From: an uncultured Lachnospiraceae bacterium
Lineage (GTDB): Bacteria > Bacillota > Clostridia > Lachnospirales > Lachnospiraceae
Assembly (NCBI GenBank): GCA_910577825.1
Contig: CAJTOK010000013.1
Span: forward strand, 1-64,000
Reading direction: 5' to 3'
Length of the DNA: 64,000 nucleotides
Below are positions 54,256 through 63,112 of the stretch, piece by piece. The notes beneath the pieces are model-generated. The model was not told the DNA's origin and did no database searches. It saw only the letters and a program-made list of their open reading frames with translations. Position numbers and translations under genes: made by a program. Position 1 is the stretch's first letter, and every line of letters begins with the position of its first letter.

Positions 54256-56091
54256 ATGAAAATTAAACGTGATGATGTAAGGAATATTGCAATTATAGCC
54301 CATGTAGACCACGGAAAAACAACACTGGTTGATGAACTTTTAAAACAGAGCGGCGTATTCCGTTCAAACCAGGAAGTTGCAGAAAGGGTTATGGACTCAG
54401 GTGACATTGAAAGGGAACGTGGCATAACAATCCTTTCCAAAAATACTGCAATCACTTATAATAACACTAAAATCAACATTATAGATACCCCCGGGCACGC
54501 CGACTTTGGCGGTGAAGTCGAACGTGTACTTAAAATGGTTAATGGTGTAGTCCTTGTCGTTGACGCCTTTGAAGGCGCAATGCCACAGACAAAATTCGTA
54601 CTTAAAAAAGCACTGGAACTTGAACTGCCTGTTATAGCCTGCATCAACAAAACCGACCGGCCGGAAGCAAGGCCGGATGAAGTTGTTGATGAAGTCCTTG
54701 AATTATTTATCGACCTTGATGCCAGTGAAGAACAGCTTGACTGCCCATTTATTTTCGCATCTGCCAAAAACGGCACAGCTTCATACAGTGCAGATGAGCC
54801 AGGCACAGACATGGTACCTTTATTTGACACTATCATTAATTATATACCAGCACCAGAAGGCGACCCGGAAGCTGCCACACAGGTCCTTATAAGCACCATT
54901 GACTATAATGACTATGTAGGGCGTATCGGGATAGGAAAAGTTGACAATGGCACAGTTAAAACAGGACAGGATGTAGTAATTGTAAACCACCACGACCCTT
55001 CCAAGCTTGTAAAAGTCAAAATTGGCAAGCTCTACGAATTTGAAGGGCTTAAAAAAACAGAAGTAAAAGAGGCAGGCATTGGCTCAATAGTTGCAATATC
55101 AGGGATTACTGATATCCATATCGGTGATACAATCTGTTCCCCTGAAAACCCCGTGCCAATCCCATTCCAGAAAATCTCCGAACCTACCATTGCAATGTAC
55201 TTTCTGGTTAATGACAGCCCGCTTGCAGGGCTTGAAGGCAAATATGTAACATCAAGGCATCTGCGTGACAGGCTTTTTGCCGAATTAAACTCTGATGTAA
55301 GCCTGCGTGTGGAAGAAACAGAAAACACCGACAGCTTCAAGGTATCAGGACGCGGGGAACTGCATCTTTCAGTCCTAATTGAAAATATGCGCCGCGAAGG
55401 CTATGAATTTGCAGCCAGCAAAGCAGAAGTTCTCTATAAAACAGATGAACGCGGGGCACGGCTTGAACCAATAGAGCGTGCATATATTGACGTGCCTGAT
55501 GACTTCTCTGGCAATGTAATACAGAAACTAAGCAACCGTAAAGGTGAACTCCTTGGCATGTCCTCCATAGGCGGCGGTTATACAAGGCTTGAATTTCTTA
55601 TACCATCACGCGGCCTTATAGGGTACCGCGGCGAATTTCTTACTGATACAAAAGGCAACGGCATTATAAATACAGTATTTGAGGAATATGGCCCATACAA
55701 AGGGGACATAGCATACCGCAAACAGGGCTCACTAATTGCATTCGAGGCAGGAGAAACTGTTGCATACGGGCTTTTTAACGCACAGGACAGGGGGACACTG
55801 TTCGTAGGTCCTGGTGAAAAAGTGTATGCAGGAATGGTTATAGGCCAGAGCAGCAAAACGGAAGATATAGAACTTAATGTATGCAAGACAAAGCACCTTA
55901 CAAATACACGTTCTTCATCTGCCGACGAAGCCCTTAAACTGACAACCCCGAAGAAATTAAGCCTTGAAGAAGCACTGGAGTTTATAGATACAGACGAACT
56001 TTTAGAAATAACGCCAGAAAGCCTGCGTATACGCAAGAAAATACTTGACTCAACACAAAGGTTCCGTGCATCAAAGAAAAAACAGGGATAA
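54256..56091 (+). CDS. typA: Translational GTPase TypA/BipA
   Basis: 611 residues with G1 AHVDHGKTT, switch I GITILSKNTAI, G3 DTPGHADFGGEVERVL and G4 NKTDR. EF-G-like domains II, III and V follow, plus the BipA-specific C-terminal domain (GETVAYGLFNAQDRGTLFVGPGEKVYAGM, KTKHLTNTRSSSADEALKLTTP). It acts in 50S ribosome assembly and in stress and cold adaptation. AAAGGA lies 12 nt before the ATG. It is monocistronic. Confidence 0.97.
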   Translation: MKIKRDDVRNIAIIAHVDHGKTTLVDELLKQSGVFRSNQEVAERVMDSGDIERERGITILSKNTAITYNNTKINIIDTPGHADFGGEVERVLKMVNGVVLVVDAFEGAMPQTKFVLKKALELELPVIACINKTDRPEARPDEVVDEVLELFIDLDASEEQLDCPFIFASAKNGTASYSADEPGTDMVPLFDTIINYIPAPEGDPEAATQVLISTIDYNDYVGRIGIGKVDNGTVKTGQDVVIVNHHDPSKLVKVKIGKLYEFEGLKKTEVKEAGIGSIVAISGITDIHIGDTICSPENPVPIPFQKISEPTIAMYFLVNDSPLAGLEGKYVTSRHLRDRLFAELNSDVSLRVEETENTDSFKVSGRGELHLSVLIENMRREGYEFAASKAEVLYKTDERGARLEPIERAYIDVPDDFSGNVIQKLSNRKGELLGMSSIGGGYTRLEFLIPSRGLIGYRGEFLTDTKGNGIINTVFEEYGPYKGDIAYRKQGSLIAFEAGETVAYGLFNAQDRGTLFVGPGEKVYAGMVIGQSSKTEDIELNVCKTKHLTNTRSSSADEALKLTTPKKLSLEEALEFIDTDELLEITPESLRIRKKILDSTQRFRASKKKQG

Positions 56092-56121
56092 AAAATTATA
56101 AAAAAGATATCTAAATACAGG

Positions 56122-56151
56122 GCCCATTATCTAAAACAGAAAATAATGGGC
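56122..56151 (+). terminator. Terminator of typA
   Basis: GCCCATTAT (56122-56130) pairs with ATAATGGGC (56143-56151), followed by TTTGTAATATTTT on the plus strand. It lies 30 nt past the stop. Confidence 0.75.
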
Positions 56152-56203
56152 TTTGTAATATTTTATTTGTATGCAAAAATTTTCTGTACTTTATGCAGAG
56201 GAT

Positions 56204-56244
56204 AATCATTCTTGAGGTGTGTTTTTTGCAGCCTTAGAATGATT
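56204..56244. repeat. Structured hairpin element, copy 2
   Basis: AATCATTCT (56204-56212) pairs with AGAATGATT (56236-56244). The 23-nt loop GAGGTGTGTTTTTTGCAGCC closely matches that of copy 1 at 24.0 kb, and TTTCAnnCTAAC follows both. The stems differ in sequence but both pair. It lies just beyond the cmr6 stop and downstream of typA. Confidence 0.6.
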
Positions 56245-56276
56245 TTTCAATCTAACATTTCTTCTAAAAATATAAT

Positions 56277-57074
56277 TTATTTGAGCCTTCCAAATCCTAC
56301 ATTTGTCTTTGCGCCAATTCCCATATCAATAACAATATTTTTAAAAAGCTCTTTCTTTTCCGCTGCACTAATAATAATTGTTTCTTCATCATCCTTAGTA
56401 TAATCAGTCAGCAAAAAATTAAATATGATTGGCACATCAGGTTTTATTTTAATCATACTAATAGGATTTGGTTCGTTAAATTCTAACTCTTTATGCGGTG
56501 TTATATAATCCATCTTCATAATGCTTCTTGGTTTATCCCTCAAATCTGGAAATGCCCCTAAAAAAATATCATTTCCTTCAAAGATATTATCCTTTAATCC
56601 AAGTACATCAAATCCATCTTTTTTTAACAATTCTCTGATATATAAAGCATATTCTTCTGAAACTTCTTTTTGGTTTCCTGGAAAAAAACTTCTAAGCATT
56701 CCCTTTAAAGAAGAACCTGGTATATAAGGAATCCCTGTAACATAATCAAAAGTAAAACCACATTTTATTGCTTCATCCAGTTTTGCATCATGTGGATATC
56801 CCGCACCAATTAACAAACCCGGATATTCTGTTTTAAGAGTAAACGACTGGTAATGCCATCCATCAACAGCATTGTTCAAATTAGCATCAAGCAGTATATT
56901 TCCAGGAAATACAAATTTTTCAATTTCCTTGTTCCGTTGTCTGATTTCATCAATTACTGTAGTGTCTTCTGTATCCTCCTGTTTAATTCTTTTCTGCTCT
57001 TCAAGAAGATTTTCTATATCTTTAAAATATTCTACGTTAAATATGTAATTCATGTTTTTTGATTCAAATTTCAT
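56277..57074 (-). CDS. cmr6: CRISPR type III-B RAMP protein Cmr6
   Basis: 265 residues. The RAMP features are GIPYIPGSSLKGMLRSFF in the middle and the glycine-rich GIGAKTNVGFGRLK at the very C-terminus. Between lies IFLGAFPDLRDKP and DYITPHK. Cmr6 caps the 3' end of the Cmr backbone on the crRNA. It is the last gene of the operon, 11 nt after cmr5, with AGGAG before the ATG. Confidence 0.9.
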   Translation of the reverse strand: MKFESKNMNYIFNVEYFKDIENLLEEQKRIKQEDTEDTTVIDEIRQRNKEIEKFVFPGNILLDANLNNAVDGWHYQSFTLKTEYPGLLIGAGYPHDAKLDEAIKCGFTFDYVTGIPYIPGSSLKGMLRSFFPGNQKEVSEEYALYIRELLKKDGFDVLGLKDNIFEGNDIFLGAFPDLRDKPRSIMKMDYITPHKELEFNEPNPISMIKIKPDVPIIFNFLLTDYTKDDEETIIISAAEKKELFKNIVIDMGIGAKTNVGFGRLK

Positions 57075-57085
57075 ACCTGCTTCTC

Positions 57086-57454
57086 CTATATCAATTTAAA
57101 AAGATTTATCGCAAGTTTTAAGGCAATAGAAGCATTCAATATTTCCTCCTTGCTTTCTTCTTGATGTTTTTTTGCATATTCAAAAAGATTCTTCTCATCC
57201 TGTCCTATCTTCTGTCTGGCTTGTAAGATGTAATAAACAGCATCCAGCACTTTTTTCCTGTCTACTGTTGATTTTTCACTATCATAAAAAAAAGCGATTG
57301 CTGGCAAGAGGCTTCCCATAATAATAGAAGCACCAAATGATGTAATCTGTCCACGGAATGTCTTTTGTACTTGCCCCTGGCCATCTACAATCTTGTTTTC
57401 TATAATTGCTTCATATGCAATAGCAATTTCATCATTTATAATCTTTTTGTTCAT
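57086..57454 (-). CDS. cmr5: CRISPR type III-B small subunit Cmr5
   Basis: 122 residues, mostly helical, of the Cmr5 pattern: IAYEAIIENKIVDGQGQVQKTFRGQITSFGASIIMGSLLPAIAFF. It forms the minor filament along the target RNA. GGAGGG before ATG 57454 sets the start, 2 nt after the cmr4 stop. Confidence 0.88.
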   Translation of the reverse strand: MNKKIINDEIAIAYEAIIENKIVDGQGQVQKTFRGQITSFGASIIMGSLLPAIAFFYDSEKSTVDRKKVLDAVYYILQARQKIGQDEKNLFEYAKKHQEESKEEILNASIALKLAINLFKLI

Positions 57455-57456
57455 TA

Positions 57457-58191
57457 TCAGCCCTCCACTACTGTTACCATACATAATCCATAACCAATAG
57501 ATGCATTTGCACCAAACTGGATGACCTGGCTATCTACTGCATTCCTGAATTTTTCCAGTAATTCCTTATCCTCATCACCAGCTATTACGGGAAAATAAAA
57601 TACAGATTCATGGGGAACTATTTCTTCATACCAAAGGTTTTTGCTAATCCCATTTTCTAGTTTATTCCTGGCAACAACCGGTAACGGAATACCTTTAAAT
57701 TCATTATCACTGATAAGATAAATCTCTTCATCTAAAAGTAATGTTTTTTTTGCCAGGGCAACTCCTTCAACGCTTTTTCCCTGTATTTTCTCATCCTGTT
57801 CTAAATACATGGTATCATTGCCAAAAAAAATTTTGCAGTACTTTACATATCTGTCTAATGCTTTATTAGTGGAAACCAGATAATATGCGCTATCTCCAGA
57901 AGAAGCCCTCATAGGAATTGTTAGCATATCTGCATCAAGAAATTTTAACTTTCCTGATGTAGTCTGCCCGCTGCTTTCAGAACCAAATATATTGTCTACA
58001 TCTTTAGAAGATAATCTTCGGCTTTTGCTAAAATGTTCCCTCATTGCACCTTTTACTCCTGATGCATTAATCATAGGATAGCATGTGACTGGGTCTTTTT
58101 CTACCTCGTTATCAATAATATTATAGTTCACATCACCATTCCCTACATGTAAATTTGTAATACATTTTATTTTTAACATAATTGCTAACAT
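57457..58191 (-). CDS. cmr4: CRISPR type III-B backbone RAMP Cmr4
   Basis: 244 residues of Cmr4/Csm3-type RAMP: CITNLHVGNGDVNYNIIDNEVEKDP and PMINASGVKGAMREHF, then IPMRASSGDSAYYL and the terminal QFGANASIGYGLCMV. Cmr4 is the repeated backbone subunit that cleaves target RNA every 6 nt. GAGG 6 nt before ATG 58191 selects this start. Confidence 0.9.
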   Translation of the reverse strand: MLAIMLKIKCITNLHVGNGDVNYNIIDNEVEKDPVTCYPMINASGVKGAMREHFSKSRRLSSKDVDNIFGSESSGQTTSGKLKFLDADMLTIPMRASSGDSAYYLVSTNKALDRYVKYCKIFFGNDTMYLEQDEKIQGKSVEGVALAKKTLLLDEEIYLISDNEFKGIPLPVVARNKLENGISKNLWYEEIVPHESVFYFPVIAGDEDKELLEKFRNAVDSQVIQFGANASIGYGLCMVTVVEG

Positions 58192-58259
58192 ATCCATCCT
58201 CATTTCTTAAAACATTTCCTGTTTTTAATAAATTCACATCTAATATACACAGATACAAA

Positions 58260-59306
58260 CTACACTTCCTTACCTAATTGTACAACTTTGTTATAACCAA
58301 TTTTCTGGCAGTTTTCATTTGCAATGTCTAGACCACACTGTTTAAAAAACACACTACCCTTTTGAATCATGTTAAACTGTTTTTCACTTCTCTTTAACTT
58401 TCGTAAATGATTTTTTTCATCATATCTTGTTTCCAGATTTCTTATCTGTTTTTTTTCTACGATACAGAATTTATCATATATAAATTTCCCTTGTATATAT
58501 AAATCAGAAAGCGCATATATCCAAAGACCTTTATAACCTGCAAATGTATCTTCAACCCGCCTGGCCAGGTCATTGCCCGCAACAATTTTACTTGTAATCA
58601 TAAATGCTGACTTTCCTAATCCCATATATCCAATATCTTTCTTTGGAAGGACTTCTTCAGTTAAATTAACGAATACTGCAAAAGAAAAGCCCGCTTTCAT
58701 CCTAATCATTTCCCGTTTAAAAAAACAGTCATCATCTGAAGTTTTGTTATTTTTTCTATTTCCTGGTAAAACACTAGAAGAAAAAATTTTTTTATATACT
58801 TGTCCATTTCCTAAATTATAATAACCAGAAGCAATCCCTTCTTTTGCATTATACTCTTCATTTTCTGGAAGCCTGATTTTACCAAATGATGTTTCTATCT
58901 CCTGTCCATTTAACTCCATTGGAGTGTACTGTGTTTCTCCTTTATTATTAAATGGGTTTTTTATATAATAATTTCCAATTGTATCCATTAAAAATACTGG
59001 TGATATCTCCTGGATGCAGCCAAAATCCTGTTTTTTCTTTGTATCAAAACTAAAACTGCCAGCTCCTATATATTTTGCCATCCGGGCTCTTTCTTCTCTT
59101 GTATATTGGAAACCAGAACGCAAAATCCCTTTCTGCTTAAGGATAAGAAACCTTAATAATCCAAGAATAGTTGTCTGTTCTGGTACTTCGTTTGATTTAA
59201 TATAGTATGATTCTTTACCTGTAAGTTTTTCACCTGGATATATGGATTTCTGGTCTGTTCCAAACATATATGCCCCAAGTGGTGTAATATTTACTAAATA
59301 TACCAT
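58260..59306 (-). CDS. cmr3: CRISPR type III-B RAMP Cmr3
   Basis: 348 residues. ITPLGAYMFGTDQKSIYPG and TILGLLRFLIL mark the N-terminal RAMP fold; FVNLTEEVLPKKDIGYMGLGKSAFMI lies in the middle. Cmr3 holds the 5' tag of the crRNA next to Cas10. Its ATG overlaps the cas10 stop (TAATG). It is separated from cmr4 by a 68-nt gap. Confidence 0.82.
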   Translation of the reverse strand: MVYLVNITPLGAYMFGTDQKSIYPGEKLTGKESYYIKSNEVPEQTTILGLLRFLILKQKGILRSGFQYTREERARMAKYIGAGSFSFDTKKKQDFGCIQEISPVFLMDTIGNYYIKNPFNNKGETQYTPMELNGQEIETSFGKIRLPENEEYNAKEGIASGYYNLGNGQVYKKIFSSSVLPGNRKNNKTSDDDCFFKREMIRMKAGFSFAVFVNLTEEVLPKKDIGYMGLGKSAFMITSKIVAGNDLARRVEDTFAGYKGLWIYALSDLYIQGKFIYDKFCIVEKKQIRNLETRYDEKNHLRKLKRSEKQFNMIQKGSVFFKQCGLDIANENCQKIGYNKVVQLGKEV

Positions 59307-60862
59307 TATTTATCCCCCTCCTTTTCAAGTAAAAACTTTTTTATCCATAACAGGTATAAAAAAGTTTTAAGGGATTTATCTTCCTCTTTTGATTTAGGAT
59401 TACACTCGCTTTCTATATCATCTGCTGGAACAATAATTTTATCATTTTCATTAACAAAATATTTAAAATATGTACTACAAATACCTTTAAAATAATTTTC
59501 ATTGACCTTTTGTTCCAAATGGTCAAATAAATTCATAAAAGCTTCTTCATATGCTGCAGCATCCATCTGGCCCTCATGTACCTTATTGTTCATCACATAT
59601 ATAATATGTTTAAAGTGTTCCAGGGTATAAATTACAGAATTAACTATTTTCTCATTTTCCGCTATAGCAGGATTTAAAACTTCTTTCAATACATTATTGT
59701 TAATATTGGGAACAATTATAGTAACATTGCTTCCGCTGTGTTTTTGGATATAAATAGCCATCTTATCTTTTTGTTTATCACAACTCTTTGCTAGTTTAAG
59801 TAACTCCTCTCCTTTTTTTACTGCCTCATACAATGGGTACTTTTTATACTGGATAGTAATGCCAAAAGAAACCGTAGGCACTGGTTTACTATTCTTCAGG
59901 CTTTCTGGTTTTATAATATATTCCTGGAACAGCTTACGTATATTTATACAAAGGTCAAATATATTATCCCCTTTTTGGTTAATTACTGGTGCCAGAAACA
60001 GTAAATCATCCCCACCTGCATAAATTGTCATTCCACCATATTTTGCAATTATTTCTGATACTTTTTCATCATATGATAAACATGCTTCTGAAAAATTAGT
60101 AACTATTGTATTTTCCAATGTTTCCAGAAATTTACCCATTCCATCTCCATCTGCCTTTACAAGAGCATAATAATCTTTTCTTTTTAATTTTTCAGTAATT
60201 TTTTCATGGTCAGAAGAAATTTCACTAATCGTCCAGATACATTCTTTATTCTTTTTAAACTGGTTTTTATCACTTTCTATATTTGTAAACAACTTGCTTT
60301 GCTTTATATATATGTTACCAGCTTCTTCTTCACCTAAAAATAATCTGCGGAATATATTCTTTGAATCATCTTCTGGAAATGTTCTCATTAGTTCCAAAGT
60401 ATCAAGATAAGGAGATAATGCCAATATACAATTTTTCTTTTCCAAGTCTTTTTTTTCCGAGTCTTTTTTTTCCGAGTCTTTTTTTTCTAACACGACATAG
60501 TGGATTTGCAGGTATTGTTCTAAAAATAACACTGAATTTTTATTATTAAATTGTTCCGGAAAATTATCTATTGTCTTGGTTTTGACCTCTTTAATTAAAC
60601 TTTTAAGTTTCACATGGTCATATTGCTCTGTTGAAAAAATAATCCTGTCATGAAACTTTCCCACCCCATCATGTATATGGATATTTTTTGCATAATATGG
60701 TGAATAAATTTTGGCATTTTCAAAATTTTTTTCAACGCCTATACAAATCCTCCTGGTAATATCTGAAAAGATACTGCTGGCAAACCATAGTGCCGCAGGT
60801 GTTGATGCATCCATAATTGTATCAAAAATAGGTCCTATAGTTATTCCGACAAATTTCGGCAT
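59306..60862 (-). CDS. cas10: Cas10/Cmr2 without HD domain, GGDD cyclase intact
   Basis: 518 residues. No HD nuclease domain is visible; the protein begins directly with VGITIGPIFDTIMDASTPAALWFASSIFSD. The first palm has DGDGMGKF (238 onward) and the catalytic palm YAGGDDLLFLAP with GGDD at 283-286, the site that makes cyclic oligoadenylate or other nucleotide signals. Residues ~126-143 are a repeated EKKDS linker. With no HD, the system should act through a second messenger and not by its own DNA cleavage. It overlaps cmr1 by 22 nt. Confidence 0.88.
   Translation of the reverse strand: MPKFVGITIGPIFDTIMDASTPAALWFASSIFSDITRRICIGVEKNFENAKIYSPYYAKNIHIHDGVGKFHDRIIFSTEQYDHVKLKSLIKEVKTKTIDNFPEQFNNKNSVLFLEQYLQIHYVVLEKKDSEKKDSEKKDLEKKNCILALSPYLDTLELMRTFPEDDSKNIFRRLFLGEEEAGNIYIKQSKLFTNIESDKNQFKKNKECIWTISEISSDHEKITEKLKRKDYYALVKADGDGMGKFLETLENTIVTNFSEACLSYDEKVSEIIAKYGGMTIYAGGDDLLFLAPVINQKGDNIFDLCINIRKLFQEYIIKPESLKNSKPVPTVSFGITIQYKKYPLYEAVKKGEELLKLAKSCDKQKDKMAIYIQKHSGSNVTIIVPNINNNVLKEVLNPAIAENEKIVNSVIYTLEHFKHIIYVMNNKVHEGQMDAAAYEEAFMNLFDHLEQKVNENYFKGICSTYFKYFVNENDKIIVPADDIESECNPKSKEEDKSLKTFLYLLWIKKFLLEKEGDK
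60440..60488. repeat. 15-bp tandem repeats with T8 tracts inside cas10
   Basis: Three copies of a 15-bp unit (CCGAGTC followed by eight T's, first copy CCAAGTC) encode EKKDS repeats in cas10. Each contains an A8 run on the coding strand. A 15-bp slip keeps the frame, while slippage within an A8 run would frameshift. Confidence 0.85.
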
Positions 60863-62127
60863 TTCACTTTCACCACCTTTTTGTTATTTTTAATATCTTT
60901 TACATTTGTATCATCTCTCAGGTCTTTATTATAGTAATTTACATATTTCCCCAAAAATTCATCTATATCAAATTCAACTGGTGTAAATAAACATCCAGAT
61001 TTATCTGTTTCTTTATTCCTGAACTCAAACTTTTTATTATATATTTCTTCAGGTATCTCTCTTGCGATAATAAATACCACATTTTTTACTATTTTAAAAT
61101 AGATAGGAGATGGTACTCTTTTAACTTTTTCATCCTTGCTAGTTATTATAATAGAAACCTTCTTACTACTTCCTGCCTTTGCAATATAAGATAACACAGC
61201 ACCTGTTCCAAGCATTGCCCGGACATACTTAGGATTTTTATCTTTCCTGTCACAAATATTTTCTTTAGTGTTTACCTTTTTTTTGACGTCTACAACAATA
61301 GGAGAAATATTTCTTTGCTTCATCCATGCTTTTTCATTGTCAATCCCTTTTGTATGCATATACTTATAAATATATGACCTGGAAAACCCCCGGAAATTCC
61401 GGCCAGATTTCATAATTCCATAAAAATCTTTTATTTGTTTAAAATATTCCGGCCAGATTTTTTCCTTATCCATAGAAGTTGTATTTTTCTTATCTATAAA
61501 TTTCATGCAATAACAGGTCTTTGTTCCTTTTTTTTCTCCCCTCATCATGCTAATAGTATCATCTAACAGATAATCCGCAATCTGGGAAATTTGTTTTTCA
61601 TTCATAGGATTATTATAGTAACAAGATTTAGGTAAGAAACTTCCAAAACCTTTATTTTGCATTGCTCCAAAATTAGTCACAATAAAAAATTCTTCAATAT
61701 AATCTTGTATTAGTTTTCTTAATTCAGGGATAAAACAAAAAATAGTAAGAGTTATATCAGAAATTATTCCTTGTTTCTGTTCTTCTTGTGGTTTTCCAAT
61801 ATTTCCATAGTATAAATCATAGTCCAGCCATCTGTCTTTATTATTATTAAGCCTAATAATATTAGTTTTTTTATCTTTGATTTCTATTTTCATTCTATAG
61901 TTCAAAGCATTAAGTCCCTCATCTATAAAAATCAAAGGATATTTTTCATGTATAACTTTATCCTTATATGTTAATTTTAGTTTTCTAAAAAGAAACCGGT
62001 CCAATTTTGGTTTAACTTCACTTGCCCTCAGGGTAAGGCCATTATAATTTTCATTCGTCTGGAAATGAATCAATGGACTTTGCGCTTCTAATTCCATCTT
62101 CAGTTTACAATGATTAAATTTTACCAT
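60841..62127 (-). CDS. cmr1: CRISPR type III-B RAMP Cmr1
   Basis: 428 residues. The N-terminal KMELEAQSPLIHFQTNENYNGLTLRASEVKPKLDRFL and the glycine-rich FGAMQNKGFGSFLP are RAMP features of Cmr1. The C-terminal half is Lys-rich and less conserved. Cmr1 sits at the far end of the complex near the crRNA 3' end. AAGGAG precedes the ATG, 24 nt after cas6. Confidence 0.83.
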   Translation of the reverse strand: MVKFNHCKLKMELEAQSPLIHFQTNENYNGLTLRASEVKPKLDRFLFRKLKLTYKDKVIHEKYPLIFIDEGLNALNYRMKIEIKDKKTNIIRLNNNKDRWLDYDLYYGNIGKPQEEQKQGIISDITLTIFCFIPELRKLIQDYIEEFFIVTNFGAMQNKGFGSFLPKSCYYNNPMNEKQISQIADYLLDDTISMMRGEKKGTKTCYCMKFIDKKNTTSMDKEKIWPEYFKQIKDFYGIMKSGRNFRGFSRSYIYKYMHTKGIDNEKAWMKQRNISPIVVDVKKKVNTKENICDRKDKNPKYVRAMLGTGAVLSYIAKAGSSKKVSIIITSKDEKVKRVPSPIYFKIVKNVVFIIAREIPEEIYNKKFEFRNKETDKSGCLFTPVEFDIDEFLGKYVNYYNKDLRDDTNVKDIKNNKKVVKVKCRNLSE

Positions 62128-62151
62128 TTGTCCAACTCCTTATACTATTTT

Positions 62152-63087
62152 TTACTTTATCCTATATCTTCCAAATCCAAAACTGGTATTTTTCCCAATA
62201 TGTATCAATTCTCCTGCTAACAACAAAGGTAAAATTTCTGGAAGCCATTTCTCTACAATACAATAGCCTTTAATACCCTTTAATACCATGCTCTGCTTTT
62301 TTCTCTGGGAATAACGTCTGACAGAAATCCTGCGGTGCTCCTGGTATATTATTTCTGGAAACTCAAACCCTTCCTTTTGATAATACTGGTTGCCAATTCC
62401 CTCATAACAGTCCAGCATAAAAATTCTCCGGCTTATTGCCTCCATTATAGGCTTCATTTTATATTCCTGAAGAAATTCACCATGATATTTTAGCGTCAGT
62501 GGTGTCTTAAATAACAGTTTATTTTCTAATATCAGATGTTCCATCTGTTTCTGCCTGTAAATTACATAATCATAAACTTTTAGTGTCTGGTATCTGGACA
62601 TGTCACAATGGCCATCAGCATATATCACCTGGTTTAATGAATTTGTAACTGTTATTACCTTGTACATGCCTTTTCCTGTTCCCAGGCCGGTCTTACCTAG
62701 TGCCTTAAATGCTTCCAGAAACTGGTGGAAATACATAATTGTTTTTCCAAATAACAGAAGGTTAAATTTCAAAATATCCCCCTGATTAAACTGTTTCTCA
62801 TAATTCTCACATTCTAATACATATCCAATACTTTCCCCTACAGTGACAAATGCAGGTTTGGATTCATATTGGGAATAAATTGTTCTTTGTACCAGACATT
62901 CAGACATAAAATTACAGTTATCACAATGGCCATTACCAATACAATTCATCTGAAGCAGCATATTGCCCATACCACCCCGGAGTGCTGATACTTTGTCATT
63001 TGGTAATATTGAATCTTTTAAGAATCCAATAGTAAAATGCAGTTTTACATACTGAGTCTGCAAAGCTTCTTCTAATTCCTTAATCAT
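62152..63087 (-). CDS. cas6: Cas6 pre-crRNA endoribonuclease
   Basis: 311 residues. The N-terminal part has VSALRGGMGNMLLQM and a zinc-like CNGN/CDNCNFMSEC cluster; the C-terminal glycine-rich loop is IGKNTSFGFGRYRIK. It processes CRISPR transcripts into crRNAs. AGGAG 7 nt before ATG 63087 sets the start; a TTG at 63090 is adjacent. Its presence implies an array elsewhere that it serves. Confidence 0.88.
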   Translation of the reverse strand: MIKELEEALQTQYVKLHFTIGFLKDSILPNDKVSALRGGMGNMLLQMNCIGNGHCDNCNFMSECLVQRTIYSQYESKPAFVTVGESIGYVLECENYEKQFNQGDILKFNLLLFGKTIMYFHQFLEAFKALGKTGLGTGKGMYKVITVTNSLNQVIYADGHCDMSRYQTLKVYDYVIYRQKQMEHLILENKLLFKTPLTLKYHGEFLQEYKMKPIMEAISRRIFMLDCYEGIGNQYYQKEGFEFPEIIYQEHRRISVRRYSQRKKQSMVLKGIKGYCIVEKWLPEILPLLLAGELIHIGKNTSFGFGRYRIK

Positions 63088-63112
63088 CAATGTACTCCTA
63101 AATATTGCATTA

